Assembly: GCA_945929965.1 (NCBI GenBank)
Contig: CAMEOT010000020.1
Span: 1-51,614 of the forward strand
Length of the DNA: 51,614 nt
Source: an uncultured Lachnospiraceae bacterium
GTDB taxonomy: Bacteria > Bacillota > Clostridia > Lachnospirales > Lachnospiraceae
Direction of reading: 5' to 3'
Translations under genes and position numbers: made by a program
The notes under the pieces: model-generated
Told to the model about the DNA's origin: nothing
The model's input: only the letters and a program-made list of their open reading frames with translations
Database searches by the model: none
In this document: piece after piece, positions 26,130-33,340 of the stretch
Position numbering within the stretch: position 1 is the first letter of the stretch
Layout: each line of letters opens with the position of its first letter

Positions 26130-26611
26130 GACAGTGCTCTTTTCTCTTCTTGTGCTTCCTCTACATAAATACGTGCATTTTCCAGATTCCACCGGATCTC
26201 TTCTTCGGTAACAGCACGTTTTACTTTCCCGGGATTACCGACGACCAGGGAATTATCCGGGATCTCCACATTCTGCGTCACCAGTGCTCCGGCACCGATG
26301 ATGCAGTTTTTCCCGATCTTACAGCCGTTCATCAGAATGGCTCCCATACCGATCATGGTATTATCGCCAATCTTACAGCCGTGGATGATCGCACCGTGTC
26401 CTATGGTCACATGGTCTCCGATCTTCACCGGATATCCGCTGCCCAAATGCACTACCGCATTGTCCTGAATATTGCTCTCTTTGCCGATGACAATGGAGTC
26501 CCGGTCTCCCCGGACCACCGCATTGTACCAGATTCCGCTATTTTCTCCGATCGTCACATCTCCCTGCACCACCGCACCGGGAGCTATAAATGCTGTATCA
26601 TGGATCTGCAT
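26126..26611 (-). CDS. Gamma-class carbonic anhydrase-like protein
   Basis: A 161-aa left-handed beta-helix protein with hexapeptide repeats. The metal-site histidines are visible in DNAVVHLGS, IGDHVTIGHGAIIHGCKIGD. This group (YrdA/Cam-like) contains gamma carbonic anhydrases, though many members have unproven activity. It lies 81 nt downstream of trmL on the same strand, with no clear terminator between them. Confidence 0.88.
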   Translation of the reverse strand: MQIHDTAFIAPGAVVQGDVTIGENSGIWYNAVVRGDRDSIVIGKESNIQDNAVVHLGSGYPVKIGDHVTIGHGAIIHGCKIGDNTMIGMGAILMNGCKIGKNCIIGAGALVTQNVEIPDNSLVVGNPGKVKRAVTEEEIRWNLENARIYVEEAQEEKRALS

Positions 26612-26692
26612 ATATTCTCTGCTCCTGTTCCTGTTTTGTTACAATTTCTTCCCTATAACATACAGTTTATCACATTTTTTCCTTTTACAGTC

Positions 26693-27190
26693 TTATGATT
26701 CCTTCCAGTGCAGTCTGTGCAATTCTCCATCCCTTTGCATGCTCTCGAATCCCTGTTGTCTGAGTGCCTCATATAATACGATCGCTACAGAGTTGGACAG
26801 ATTCAGGGAACGGATCTCGGGAAGCATAGGGATACGGATGCAGGTCTCTTCATGCTCTACCAGGATCTCTTCCGGGATTCCGGCGCTCTCCTTGCCAAAC
26901 ATGATATAGTCGTCCGGTTCGAATTTCACATCGGTGTAGGTCTGGTGTGCTTTTGTGGTTGCCATCCAGATCTTCGCTCCGGGATGCATTTCCCGGAACT
27001 CCTGAAAATTCATATACCTGGTGACATCCAGATGCTCCCAGTAGTCCATACCGGCTCTCTTGATCTCTTTTTCATTTAAACGGAAGCCTAACGGCTCGAT
27101 CAGATGCAGGCTGGTGCCGGTAGCTACACAGGTTCTTCCGATATTTCCGGTGTTTGCCGGGATCTCCGGCTGGTGTAATATAATATGCAT
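26693..27190 (-). CDS. trmL: tRNA (cytidine/uridine-34-2'-O)-methyltransferase TrmL
   Basis: A 165-aa SPOUT methyltransferase. The motifs are complete: PEIPANTGNIGRTCVATG, MFGKESAGIPEEIL and RSLNLSNSVAIVLYEALRQ. It methylates the ribose at the wobble base of leucine tRNAs. The frame opens at 27217, but the ATG at 27190 has AAGGAG at ideal spacing and starts at the standard MHIILHQPEIP. The first 23 nt of the coding sequence plus the spacer are duplicated 1.4 kb upstream (28610-28636), so the 5' side of this gene was rebuilt by an insertion. Confidence 0.93.
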   Translation of the reverse strand: MHIILHQPEIPANTGNIGRTCVATGTSLHLIEPLGFRLNEKEIKRAGMDYWEHLDVTRYMNFQEFREMHPGAKIWMATTKAHQTYTDVKFEPDDYIMFGKESAGIPEEILVEHEETCIRIPMLPEIRSLNLSNSVAIVLYEALRQQGFESMQRDGELHRLHWKES

Positions 27191-27194
27191 AATT
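27168..27194. repeat. Left copy of 27-bp direct repeat bounding the Fic insert
   Basis: It covers the first codons of trmL and the four bases before its ATG. The other exact copy is at 28610-28636, in the same orientation. Both copies retain an ATG with a plausible ribosome site on the upstream side. Confidence 0.85.
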
Positions 27195-27217
27195 CTCCTT
27201 TTCGTTCTATTGCTCAA

Positions 27218-27391
27218 TTAATATATTACTTTATTACCTTTTTCCTTATCTAACTGATACAGGACTTTATCTATCTGAGAAAATGCGATTTTCGGGCACT
27301 TCTCCTGTTGATACTCCCAACAGTCTTTTACGTACTTGAGATAGAGTTCTGTCAGCATAGAGATTTTCATCATGGTTTTGGAATAATCCAT
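27218..27391 (-). CDS. Small hypothetical protein, 57 aa
   Basis: A 57-aa basic-acidic helical-looking protein (MDYSKTMMKISMLTELYLKY ... ending KEKGNKVIY). GAGGTG lies 5 nt before the ATG. It has one Cys-Trp pair (DCWEY) and a second Cys. A decayed relative with an 18-residue deletion lies at 22788-22851, which shows the family is a real, mobile or duplicated gene. It ends 27 nt before trmL and starts 180 nt after the fic gene, inside the 27-bp-repeat-bounded insert. No family was recognised; the function is unknown. Confidence 0.7.
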   Translation of the reverse strand: MDYSKTMMKISMLTELYLKYVKDCWEYQQEKCPKIAFSQIDKVLYQLDKEKGNKVIY

Positions 27392-27429
27392 AGTTCACCT
27401 CAATTTATCTGTCTTCTTTTATATCAATC

Positions 27430-27481
27430 ATAAGCTCACGAATTCGTGCTATCGCACTTTATATCCTGCTTTGCAGGATAT
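27430..27481. repeat. Dispersed repeat and strong hairpin downstream of fic
   Basis: 27430-27455 is the second copy of the 26-nt repeat at 21912-21937 and contains the palindrome CACGAATTCGTG. 27461-27481 is a perfect hairpin ATATCCTGC-TTT-GCAGGATAT. The stretch 27392-27571 has no gene. Confidence 0.65.
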
Positions 27482-27571
27482 TCGTCCGCTAATGAGTCCA
27501 GAAGCTGGCTCAGGGACCCGGTATGCAATTAAGACTTGAATTCATTCCTGATTCCGCGGAAAATATAATTT

Positions 27572-28468
27572 TTAATCCTTATATTCCAGTCCAAAATAAT
27601 CCATGTATACCTTAAATCTATCCTGAGCAGTCAGACAAGTATCCATAAGATATCCCTGTTCGTTCTTCCACTCCTTCAGACCTCGATAGTAGAATTCCTT
27701 TATATCATCCTCGATAATAAAAGGGGTAATTCCATTACGGAGACACTCCTTAAACATAATTAATCTTCCAACACGACCATTTCCATCCTGAAAAGGATGT
27801 ATCTTCTCAAATTCATAATGAAATTGTATTATTTCCTTCAACGTCTTTTGTTTTGAAAGATTATATCTACTTAATAAATTCCGCATTTCTCCGGGTACAT
27901 CGGCGGGCTTTGCGGTTGCGCTTCCTCCGACCTCATTTTCAAAACGTTTATACTCACCAACAGCAAACCACGTTTTTCTACTATCTGACGTTCCTGATTT
28001 CAAAATATAATGTAACTGTTTAATAAATGCCTCACTCAGATTATAGTTTGCCAACTCTATTATTTGATCAATGCATCGGAAATGATTGGCTGTTTCAACA
28101 ATGTCATCCACATTCACAACTTCATCCTGAATTCCAATCGTATTCGTTTCAAAAATATATCTGGTTTGCTCATGGGTCAAACGACTGCCTTCCATATGAT
28201 TCGAATTATATGTCAGTTCGATCTGAACCTTATGGTAGATTCCTCCCGGTATTCCTGCTTCCTTTTCCATTTTTAATCTGGTCAAAAGATCATTTGCTAT
28301 TTTTTCCGCTCGTTTCTTTCTGACCGGCTTTACGGCATCCTCCGGAATCCTCCATGTTTTCCCATCAAGAATTACACCCGGAATTTTTCCATGGGCACAA
28401 TAATTTCTTACACTTCTTTCTGATAAATTCCATTTTGCAGCTATTTCATTTACATTTACATATTTCAT
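27572..28468 (-). CDS. Fic-domain protein with N-terminal HTH and inhibitory helix
   Basis: A 298-aa protein. Residues 5-46 form a MerR/excisionase-like helix-turn-helix (VNVNEIAAKWNLSERSVRNY ... TWRIPEDA). SNHMEG at 89-94 matches the (S/T)xxxE(G/N) autoinhibitory motif placed N-terminal to the fold. The full catalytic motif HPFQDGNGRVGR is at 224-235. Fic enzymes usually transfer AMP from ATP to a protein Ser/Thr/Tyr. The ATG at 28468 has GGAGG 6 nt upstream; an in-frame TTG two codons earlier is not needed. The gene is more AT-rich than its neighbours and sits inside a 27-bp-repeat-bounded insert. Its promoter contains an inverted repeat that its own HTH could bind. Confidence 0.9.
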   Translation of the reverse strand: MKYVNVNEIAAKWNLSERSVRNYCAHGKIPGVILDGKTWRIPEDAVKPVRKKRAEKIANDLLTRLKMEKEAGIPGGIYHKVQIELTYNSNHMEGSRLTHEQTRYIFETNTIGIQDEVVNVDDIVETANHFRCIDQIIELANYNLSEAFIKQLHYILKSGTSDSRKTWFAVGEYKRFENEVGGSATAKPADVPGEMRNLLSRYNLSKQKTLKEIIQFHYEFEKIHPFQDGNGRVGRLIMFKECLRNGITPFIIEDDIKEFYYRGLKEWKNEQGYLMDTCLTAQDRFKVYMDYFGLEYKD

Positions 28469-28500
28469 ACACAACCTCCGTAAAACGGCTCACCGGAAAT

Positions 28501-28567
28501 ATTATATCACTATCGGCAATATATCTCAAACTTTTTACTTTTAAAATTCATTTATGCTTTGCCGATA
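28501..28567 (-). promoter_or_regulatory. fic promoter with paired 9-bp operator-like repeats
   Basis: On the minus strand, TTGAGA (28524-28529), a 17-bp spacer and TATAAT (28501-28506). The sequence TTGCCGATA lies in the spacer (28511-28519 on the minus strand), and its exact inverse lies at 28559-28567, about 48 bp upstream. A repressor bound at the spacer copy would block RNA polymerase. Confidence 0.7.
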
Positions 28568-28609
28568 AGAGTAGTTTAATAATTGAAGAATAGCACTCTT
28601 TCCAGTACA

Positions 28610-28636
28610 GGCTGGTGTAATATAATATGCATAATT
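28610..28636. repeat. Right copy of 27-bp direct repeat bounding the Fic insert
   Basis: Exact copy of 27168-27194. On the minus strand it has its own GAGGAT ribosome-like site before ATG CAT ATT ATA, then diverges after eight trmL codons. It looks like an orphan trmL start left behind by an insertion. Confidence 0.85.
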
Positions 28637-28651
28637 TATCCTCTACAGCAT

Positions 28652-28698
28652 AGTAACTATTCAGCGCCACTTACAACCTGTGGTTCCGAATAGTTACT
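28652..28698. repeat. Mini element with 11-bp perfect terminal inverted repeat
   Basis: AGTAACTATTC (28652-28662) and GAATAGTTACT (28688-28698) flank 25 nt. The ends are the same as those of the larger element at 28708-28874. Confidence 0.75.
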
Positions 28699-28707
28699 GA
28701 AAATGCT

Positions 28708-28874
28708 TGTAACTATTCAGAACCCCATTCGCAAAACCGCTACTTCGTAGCTTTCCTGAATAACATGCTTGCATGTTATTTGCTCATGGTGGTTACTTCG
28801 CCATATAAAACTGCTTATCTGCCTGAATGCAAGCATTCGCAGAACGCAGTTTTGCATGGCTCTGAATAGTTACA
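28708..28874. repeat. 167-bp element with 14-bp perfect terminal inverted repeat
   Basis: TGTAACTATTCAGA (28708-28721) pairs with TCTGAATAGTTACA (28861-28874). Inside are hairpins AACATGC-TT-GCATGTT, GAATGC-AA-GCATTC and AAACTGC/GCAGTTT. The stretch from the fic start to the aminotransferase stop (28469-28880) contains no gene other than these elements and the fic promoter. A partial copy of the end is at 48128-48155. Confidence 0.8.
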
Positions 28875-28880
28875 AATGCT

Positions 28881-30059
28881 TTATTTATTATTTTGTTCTG
28901 ATCTTAATTTCTCTACAAAATGTCCCAGTCTGCCGATGGCGGTCTTCAGCTTTTCCAGGGAGTACGCATAGGAGATTCTAAGATACCCCTCGCCACTGTC
29001 ACCAAATGCGGTTCCGGGCACGGCAGCTACTTTTTCCTCCTCCAGGAATCTGGTGGCGAACTCTTCACTGGTCATGCCAAATTCTTTGATGCAGGGGAAT
29101 ACATAGAATGCACCGTAAGGTTCAAAGCACTCCAGCCCCATCTCACGGAACGCATTCATCAAAAAGCGTCTTCTCTGATTATAGGCCGTACGCATCTCCT
29201 CGATGTCGGGATCTCCGTTTTTCAAAGCTTCCACTGCCGCATACTGGCTGGTGGTGGGAGCACACATGATGGCAAACTGATGGATCTTCGTCATCTGCTG
29301 AATAATGGCTGCGGGCCCACAACAATATCCCAGCCTCCATCCGGTCATGGCATACGCCTTGGAGAAACCGTTGATATAAACGGTTCTCTCCTTCATGCCG
29401 GGAAGACTGATGATGGAAACATGCTTCTCTTTATAGGTAAGCTCTGAATAGATCTCGTCGGACATGACAAAAATGTCATGCTCCTCAATGATCTTTGCAA
29501 TAGCCTCGAGATCAGACTTTTCCATAATGGCTCCCGTAGGATTGTTGGGAAACGGAAGGATCAGTACCTTCGTCTTGTCCGTAATGGCTGCCTCCAGCTC
29601 CTCTGCTGTCAGGCGGAATTCATTCTCTGCCTTCAGGTCAATGATCACCGGAGTCGCTCCTGCCAGGATCGCACAGGGTTCATAGGATACGTAGCTGGGC
29701 TGGGGGATCAGGACTTCATCTCCCGGATTGCACATGGCACGCAGCCCGATATCGATTGCCTCAGAGCCACCGACTGTCACCAGCACTTCATGCTGCCAGT
29801 CATATGATACGCCCTGTTTTCTCCGGATCGTGTTGCAGATCTCCTGACGCAGATCCTTCAGACCGGCATTGGAGGTATAAAAGGTTCTTCCCTTTTCCAG
29901 GGAATAGATACCCTCGTCCCGGATGTGCCAGGGAGTATCAAAATCCGGTTCTCCCACACCCAGAGAGATGGCATCCTGCATCTCGCTTACAATGTCAAAA
30001 AATTTGCGGATACCCGATGGTTTGATATCCACTACTTTATCTGCTAATGGATTTCTCAT
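28881..30059 (-). CDS. PLP-dependent class I/II aminotransferase
   Basis: A 392-aa fold-type I aminotransferase of the aspartate/aromatic type. The motifs are GVGEPDFDTPWHI, NNPTGAIM, the Tyr in SDEIYSELTY, the PLP lysine in NGFSKAYAMTGWRLG, and the substrate arginine in YLRISYA. It would transfer amino groups between amino acids and 2-oxo acids. Its start overlaps the stop of an Lrp-type regulator (ATGA), so the two are translationally coupled and probably functionally linked. In the ancestral layout trmL probably followed directly. Confidence 0.92.
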   Translation of the reverse strand: MRNPLADKVVDIKPSGIRKFFDIVSEMQDAISLGVGEPDFDTPWHIRDEGIYSLEKGRTFYTSNAGLKDLRQEICNTIRRKQGVSYDWQHEVLVTVGGSEAIDIGLRAMCNPGDEVLIPQPSYVSYEPCAILAGATPVIIDLKAENEFRLTAEELEAAITDKTKVLILPFPNNPTGAIMEKSDLEAIAKIIEEHDIFVMSDEIYSELTYKEKHVSIISLPGMKERTVYINGFSKAYAMTGWRLGYCCGPAAIIQQMTKIHQFAIMCAPTTSQYAAVEALKNGDPDIEEMRTAYNQRRRFLMNAFREMGLECFEPYGAFYVFPCIKEFGMTSEEFATRFLEEEKVAAVPGTAFGDSGEGYLRISYAYSLEKLKTAIGRLGHFVEKLRSEQNNK

Positions 30060-30538
30060 GGAGTGATCATCTCTCTTTCATCTTCTTTTTTCGTAGCAAA
30101 TGCAGTTCCGTGATCCTTGTATTTCTTCAGGATAAAATGCGTTGCTGTACTCAGCACGGAATCCAGTGTGGACAGCTTGTCAGATACAAAATTAGATACC
30201 TCCCGCAGGGTCTTACCCTCCAGAATGACCATCAGATCATACGCTCCGGACATCAGATACACACTGCGCACTTCAGGATATTTGTAGATACGCTCTGCAA
30301 TACTGTCAAAGCCCTGGCCTCTCTGGGGAGTTACACGTACCTCGATCAGAGCGCTTACCTTTTCAATGTCTGTTTTCTCCCAGTTGATCAGGGTATGATA
30401 ACCGCAGATGATCCCCTCTGCTTCCAGTGCTGCCAGTTCATTTACCACATCGATCTCTTCCACTCCCAGGATCACTGCCAGTTCCTTTAGATCGATCCTG
30501 CTGTTCTTCTCTATGATCGCTAATAATTCTTCTCTCAT
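30056..30538 (-). CDS. Lrp/AsnC-family transcriptional regulator
   Basis: A 160-aa regulator with an N-terminal helix-turn-helix (LLAIIEKNSRIDLKELAVILGVEEIDVVNELAALEAEGIICGY) and a C-terminal RAM ligand-binding domain (VSALIEVRVTPQRGQGFDSIAERIYKYPEVRSVYLMSGAYDLMVIL). Lrp proteins sense amino acids. Its stop overlaps the aminotransferase start by 4 nt. The ATG at 30538 follows AAGGAG; the longer frame from 30571 is not supported. The C terminus is longer than average, with an extra charged tail. Confidence 0.9.
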   Translation of the reverse strand: MREELLAIIEKNSRIDLKELAVILGVEEIDVVNELAALEAEGIICGYHTLINWEKTDIEKVSALIEVRVTPQRGQGFDSIAERIYKYPEVRSVYLMSGAYDLMVILEGKTLREVSNFVSDKLSTLDSVLSTATHFILKKYKDHGTAFATKKEDEREMITP

Positions 30539-30602
30539 GCCTCTATCTCCTTTATAACTTTTATATTGCATTTTCCCTTACATAAGGGGTGGATTCAGAA
30601 TT

Positions 30603-31637
30603 TTACACGCTTTTATAAATCTCATCTCTCTGAGGACGATCCATATAACGGACTTCGTCCTCATTCAGGATCAGTCGTTCATTACTGTCTGTAAATCTCC
30701 CTACGATCACTGCCGGAATTCCCTCTGCCGCCAGTGCTTCCACCACTGCGGTTCCCTCCGGACTTGCAATGATCAGGCTGCCGCCGGATCTGAGTTCATA
30801 AGGATTTACATTACAGAATTCACATACCTCCACTGTCTCCTGTCTGAGAGGAAGCTTCTTCATATCTATTGTCAGTCCAACACCTGCACCCTCTGCCATC
30901 TCCCACAGCGCTGCAAATACACCGCCCTCGGAGACATCATGCATGGTACAACCGCCGGACTTTACGGCGGTAGCGGCCTCCGGTAAAATAGAATAATACC
31001 GGTCAAACGCCGCCGCTTCTTCCACCAGATACGCCGGGTATCTCTCAAGAAGCTTTTCACGGTTCCGGGTCGCCAGATCCGCGGTACCCTCCAAACCGAT
31101 CCACTTGGTAATAATGATATCCTGACCCGCCAGATTTTTCCCTGCGGATACCTGCGTCACTGCGGCTTCGCTCAGGATACCGTATCCCGTTGCCGTAGCA
31201 ATCGGCTGTCTTACCGCAGAGCTTACTCTGGTCTGCCCGCCGATGATCTGGATATTCAGATCTGTGGCTGCTCTCTCTGCCTCTTCCATCAGAGCCTTCA
31301 GTTCCGGCTCCTCCACCGTCTCCGGCAGGAAGATCACCAGCTCTGCCGCCACAGGCTCTGCGCCCGCCGCTGCCAGATTGTTTACACACTTTAGGAAAAT
31401 ACGACGCATCGGCATCACGGACAGATCCTCTCTCTCCGCCTCTGCCAGGTCGTTCTCACACTGAAGTTCTACAACACCTTCCTGAACACAGGTTACCAGC
31501 TGTCCCTCGGAAAAAGGCGCAAAAACAGCGCAGTCTGCCCCCAGACCTGCGCTATTTGCTATTTCTGTCCTTTTATTTTTCAATTGTCTGAGAACGGAAC
31601 GTTTCAGGACGTTCACGGGTACCTTGCCGCTGTTCAT
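30603..31637 (-). CDS. AIR synthase-related (PurM/HypE superfamily) protein
   Basis: A 344-aa protein with the two-domain fold of PurM/HypE/ThiL. The N-terminal half has LGADCAVFAPFSEGQLV and RIFLKCVNNLAAAGAEPVAAEL. The glycine-rich IIGGQTRVSS motif follows, then TMHDVSEGGVFAALWEMAEGAGVGLTIDM. Members phosphorylate or amidate small molecules with ATP, but this branch has no assigned reaction. It lacks the PRIC(E/G) tail of HypE, and purine or hydrogenase genes are absent nearby, so it should not be called purM or hypE. It lies 10 nt after the VanW gene and 64 nt before the Lrp gene. Confidence 0.8.
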   Translation of the reverse strand: MNSGKVPVNVLKRSVLRQLKNKRTEIANSAGLGADCAVFAPFSEGQLVTCVQEGVVELQCENDLAEAEREDLSVMPMRRIFLKCVNNLAAAGAEPVAAELVIFLPETVEEPELKALMEEAERAATDLNIQIIGGQTRVSSAVRQPIATATGYGILSEAAVTQVSAGKNLAGQDIIITKWIGLEGTADLATRNREKLLERYPAYLVEEAAAFDRYYSILPEAATAVKSGGCTMHDVSEGGVFAALWEMAEGAGVGLTIDMKKLPLRQETVEVCEFCNVNPYELRSGGSLIIASPEGTAVVEALAAEGIPAVIVGRFTDSNERLILNEDEVRYMDRPQRDEIYKSV

Positions 31638-31647
31638 TGTCTCACCT

Positions 31648-33123
31648 TTAGTCGTCTACGATTTCTGTCTGCCCAGCAGCCGCTGCTGCTCTTGCATTTA
31701 ACGCTGCTGCCACATTTTTCACATGATCAATATTCGCTGTACTGATAGCTGCCATGATCTCTTCATACGCCTGGGGATCCGAGGTAGCGGTTCCCACGGT
31801 AGCACTTCGGGGCACCATCTTATAAGTACTGCTGTTGACCTGCTCTCTGCTGACCTCTACACCGTTTTCCATTGTGATCTTCCACAGTCTTGCCTTATAG
31901 CCGATATGCGCACTCTCGGTTACGATATAACCGATGGGCTGACCGGCATCGGCATAGATCTGATCCGCAGGAGGTGTGATCGTCTCCAGCACTTCACTTT
32001 CATAACGTACGGAATGTCCGGCAGCTCTGGTCTCCTTGCCATAGATGTTGAACGTGATCTGCTTGTCATGCGTATAGCCTTCTATGTAGATCGGAGCGTC
32101 TGTATTATTTACAAACTTAAAATCTTTGCCGGAGCTCTCCGCGATCGCCGCATCTGCGGAAGGATCCACATAGCCTACGATCATGGAATGATTATAACGT
32201 TCCGTTACTTCCAGCTCCGCAAGTAATACTGCATTATACAGGGTAGTGGATACCTGGCAGATACCGCCGCCCAGACTGTCTACCACTTTTCCGCTGACAT
32301 AAGAACCCGCCATGTAATAGCCATTCGCCTCAGAAAAAGGAGATACCGTCTTATAAGTAGAGAATTCTTCTCCCGGATATAGGGTCGTTCCGTTGATCAG
32401 ACTGCAGCCGTTCGCCACATTTGCACTTCTGGAAGATCCGGATGTCTTATAAGATGTGGTAAAGCTTCCCAGTACATCCGTTACCTGTGCCAGTTCCTCA
32501 GCACTTCCCTTCGGCTCATCCACTACGATCTCCAAAGGAATGCTGCAGGCCTCATGATTCCATTCTTCTGTCAGATAGTCATATACCGCATCGATAGATT
32601 TCTCTACATCCAGCACATATCCGGTCTGACCTTCCACCACGGTAAATTTACCGCCGTCCCGCTTCAATGAGACATTGATGGCTTCCTGATCATACTTGGT
32701 GCATCTGGTCAGCAGATCGTTGATCGCCTGCAAGTCAAAATCCAGTTCAATAGGATATACGTAATTTTCATGCTGCAGATCCATCAGGGTCTTGTAACGC
32801 TCAATGACATTTCCATGTGTCCCCAGTTCCAATGCTTCCTGCACCAGCTCAGGATTCTTCCAGGTCACACCCAGATCTCCGGCTGTGGTGGTCACATCAT
32901 GATCATTTGCCGCAAGCAGTGTGATCTCAACATTCTTCAGGCTTTCGATATGTTCTTCGATAACCGTTGTTGCTTCCTGTGCCGTCATTCCGGACAGTTC
33001 CACATCCCCGGCATAAATTCCTGTCTTAATTGTATCATCTGTCTTGGCCTGCGCTGTCATTCCGAACAGCATCGTCAAAGTCAATAACAGAATGCCGTAA
33101 AATCCCTTACGATATTTTTTCAT
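31648..33123 (-). CDS. VanW-family exported protein with PG-binding-4 domains
   Basis: A 491-aa secreted or membrane-tethered protein. It has an N-terminal signal (GFYGILLLTLTMLFGMTAQA), then a domain resembling the YoaR/PG_binding_4 fold (IYAGDVELSGMTAQEATTVIEEHI; repeated near residue 130). The VanW domain follows (about 225-400; STYKTVSPFSEANGYYMAGSYVSGKVVDSLGGGICQVSTTLYNAVLLAEL) and then an Ala-rich tail. The VanW role is not established; a cell-wall function is assumed. GAGGAG precedes the ATG. It heads a leftward run into the PurM-like gene and follows a 35-aa membrane peptide. Confidence 0.9.
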   Translation of the reverse strand: MKKYRKGFYGILLLTLTMLFGMTAQAKTDDTIKTGIYAGDVELSGMTAQEATTVIEEHIESLKNVEITLLAANDHDVTTTAGDLGVTWKNPELVQEALELGTHGNVIERYKTLMDLQHENYVYPIELDFDLQAINDLLTRCTKYDQEAINVSLKRDGGKFTVVEGQTGYVLDVEKSIDAVYDYLTEEWNHEACSIPLEIVVDEPKGSAEELAQVTDVLGSFTTSYKTSGSSRSANVANGCSLINGTTLYPGEEFSTYKTVSPFSEANGYYMAGSYVSGKVVDSLGGGICQVSTTLYNAVLLAELEVTERYNHSMIVGYVDPSADAAIAESSGKDFKFVNNTDAPIYIEGYTHDKQITFNIYGKETRAAGHSVRYESEVLETITPPADQIYADAGQPIGYIVTESAHIGYKARLWKITMENGVEVSREQVNSSTYKMVPRSATVGTATSDPQAYEEIMAAISTANIDHVKNVAAALNARAAAAAGQTEIVDD

Positions 33124-33176
33124 AATACTCCTCTGCCCTTCCTTCGGGCACGTCTACTGTTCCATCCGCAGTTGAA

Positions 33177-33284
33177 TTAGTAAAAAATAGATGTTATAGT
33201 AGGTACGATCATAGCAATCACAAGCAGCACGATGATAGCTGCGGAGATTCGCTGTTTTACTTTTTTATTATTCATATTAAACAT
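33177..33284 (-). CDS. 35-aa single-span membrane peptide
   Basis: A 35-codon frame: a basic N terminus (MFNMNNKKVKQRI), one membrane span (SAAIIVLLVIAMIVPTITS) and a stop. GGAGG lies 7 nt before the ATG, a strong ribosome site. It sits in the promoter region between a divergent gene and the VanW gene and is probably the first gene of the VanW operon. Its topology (positive-inside N terminus) suggests a small membrane subunit or regulator. No family was recognised. Confidence 0.75.
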   Translation of the reverse strand: MFNMNNKKVKQRISAAIIVLLVIAMIVPTITSIFY

Positions 33285-33340
33285 GGTAAAACCTCCATAA
33301 ATGCTTCAAAAATCACTTTTACTCTGAAAGGATATTATAT

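Noticed and set aside
30603..31637. Naming the PurM-like protein HypE or PurM
   Set aside because: The HypE C-terminal PRIC(E/G) tail and hydrogenase genes are absent, and no purine biosynthesis genes lie nearby.
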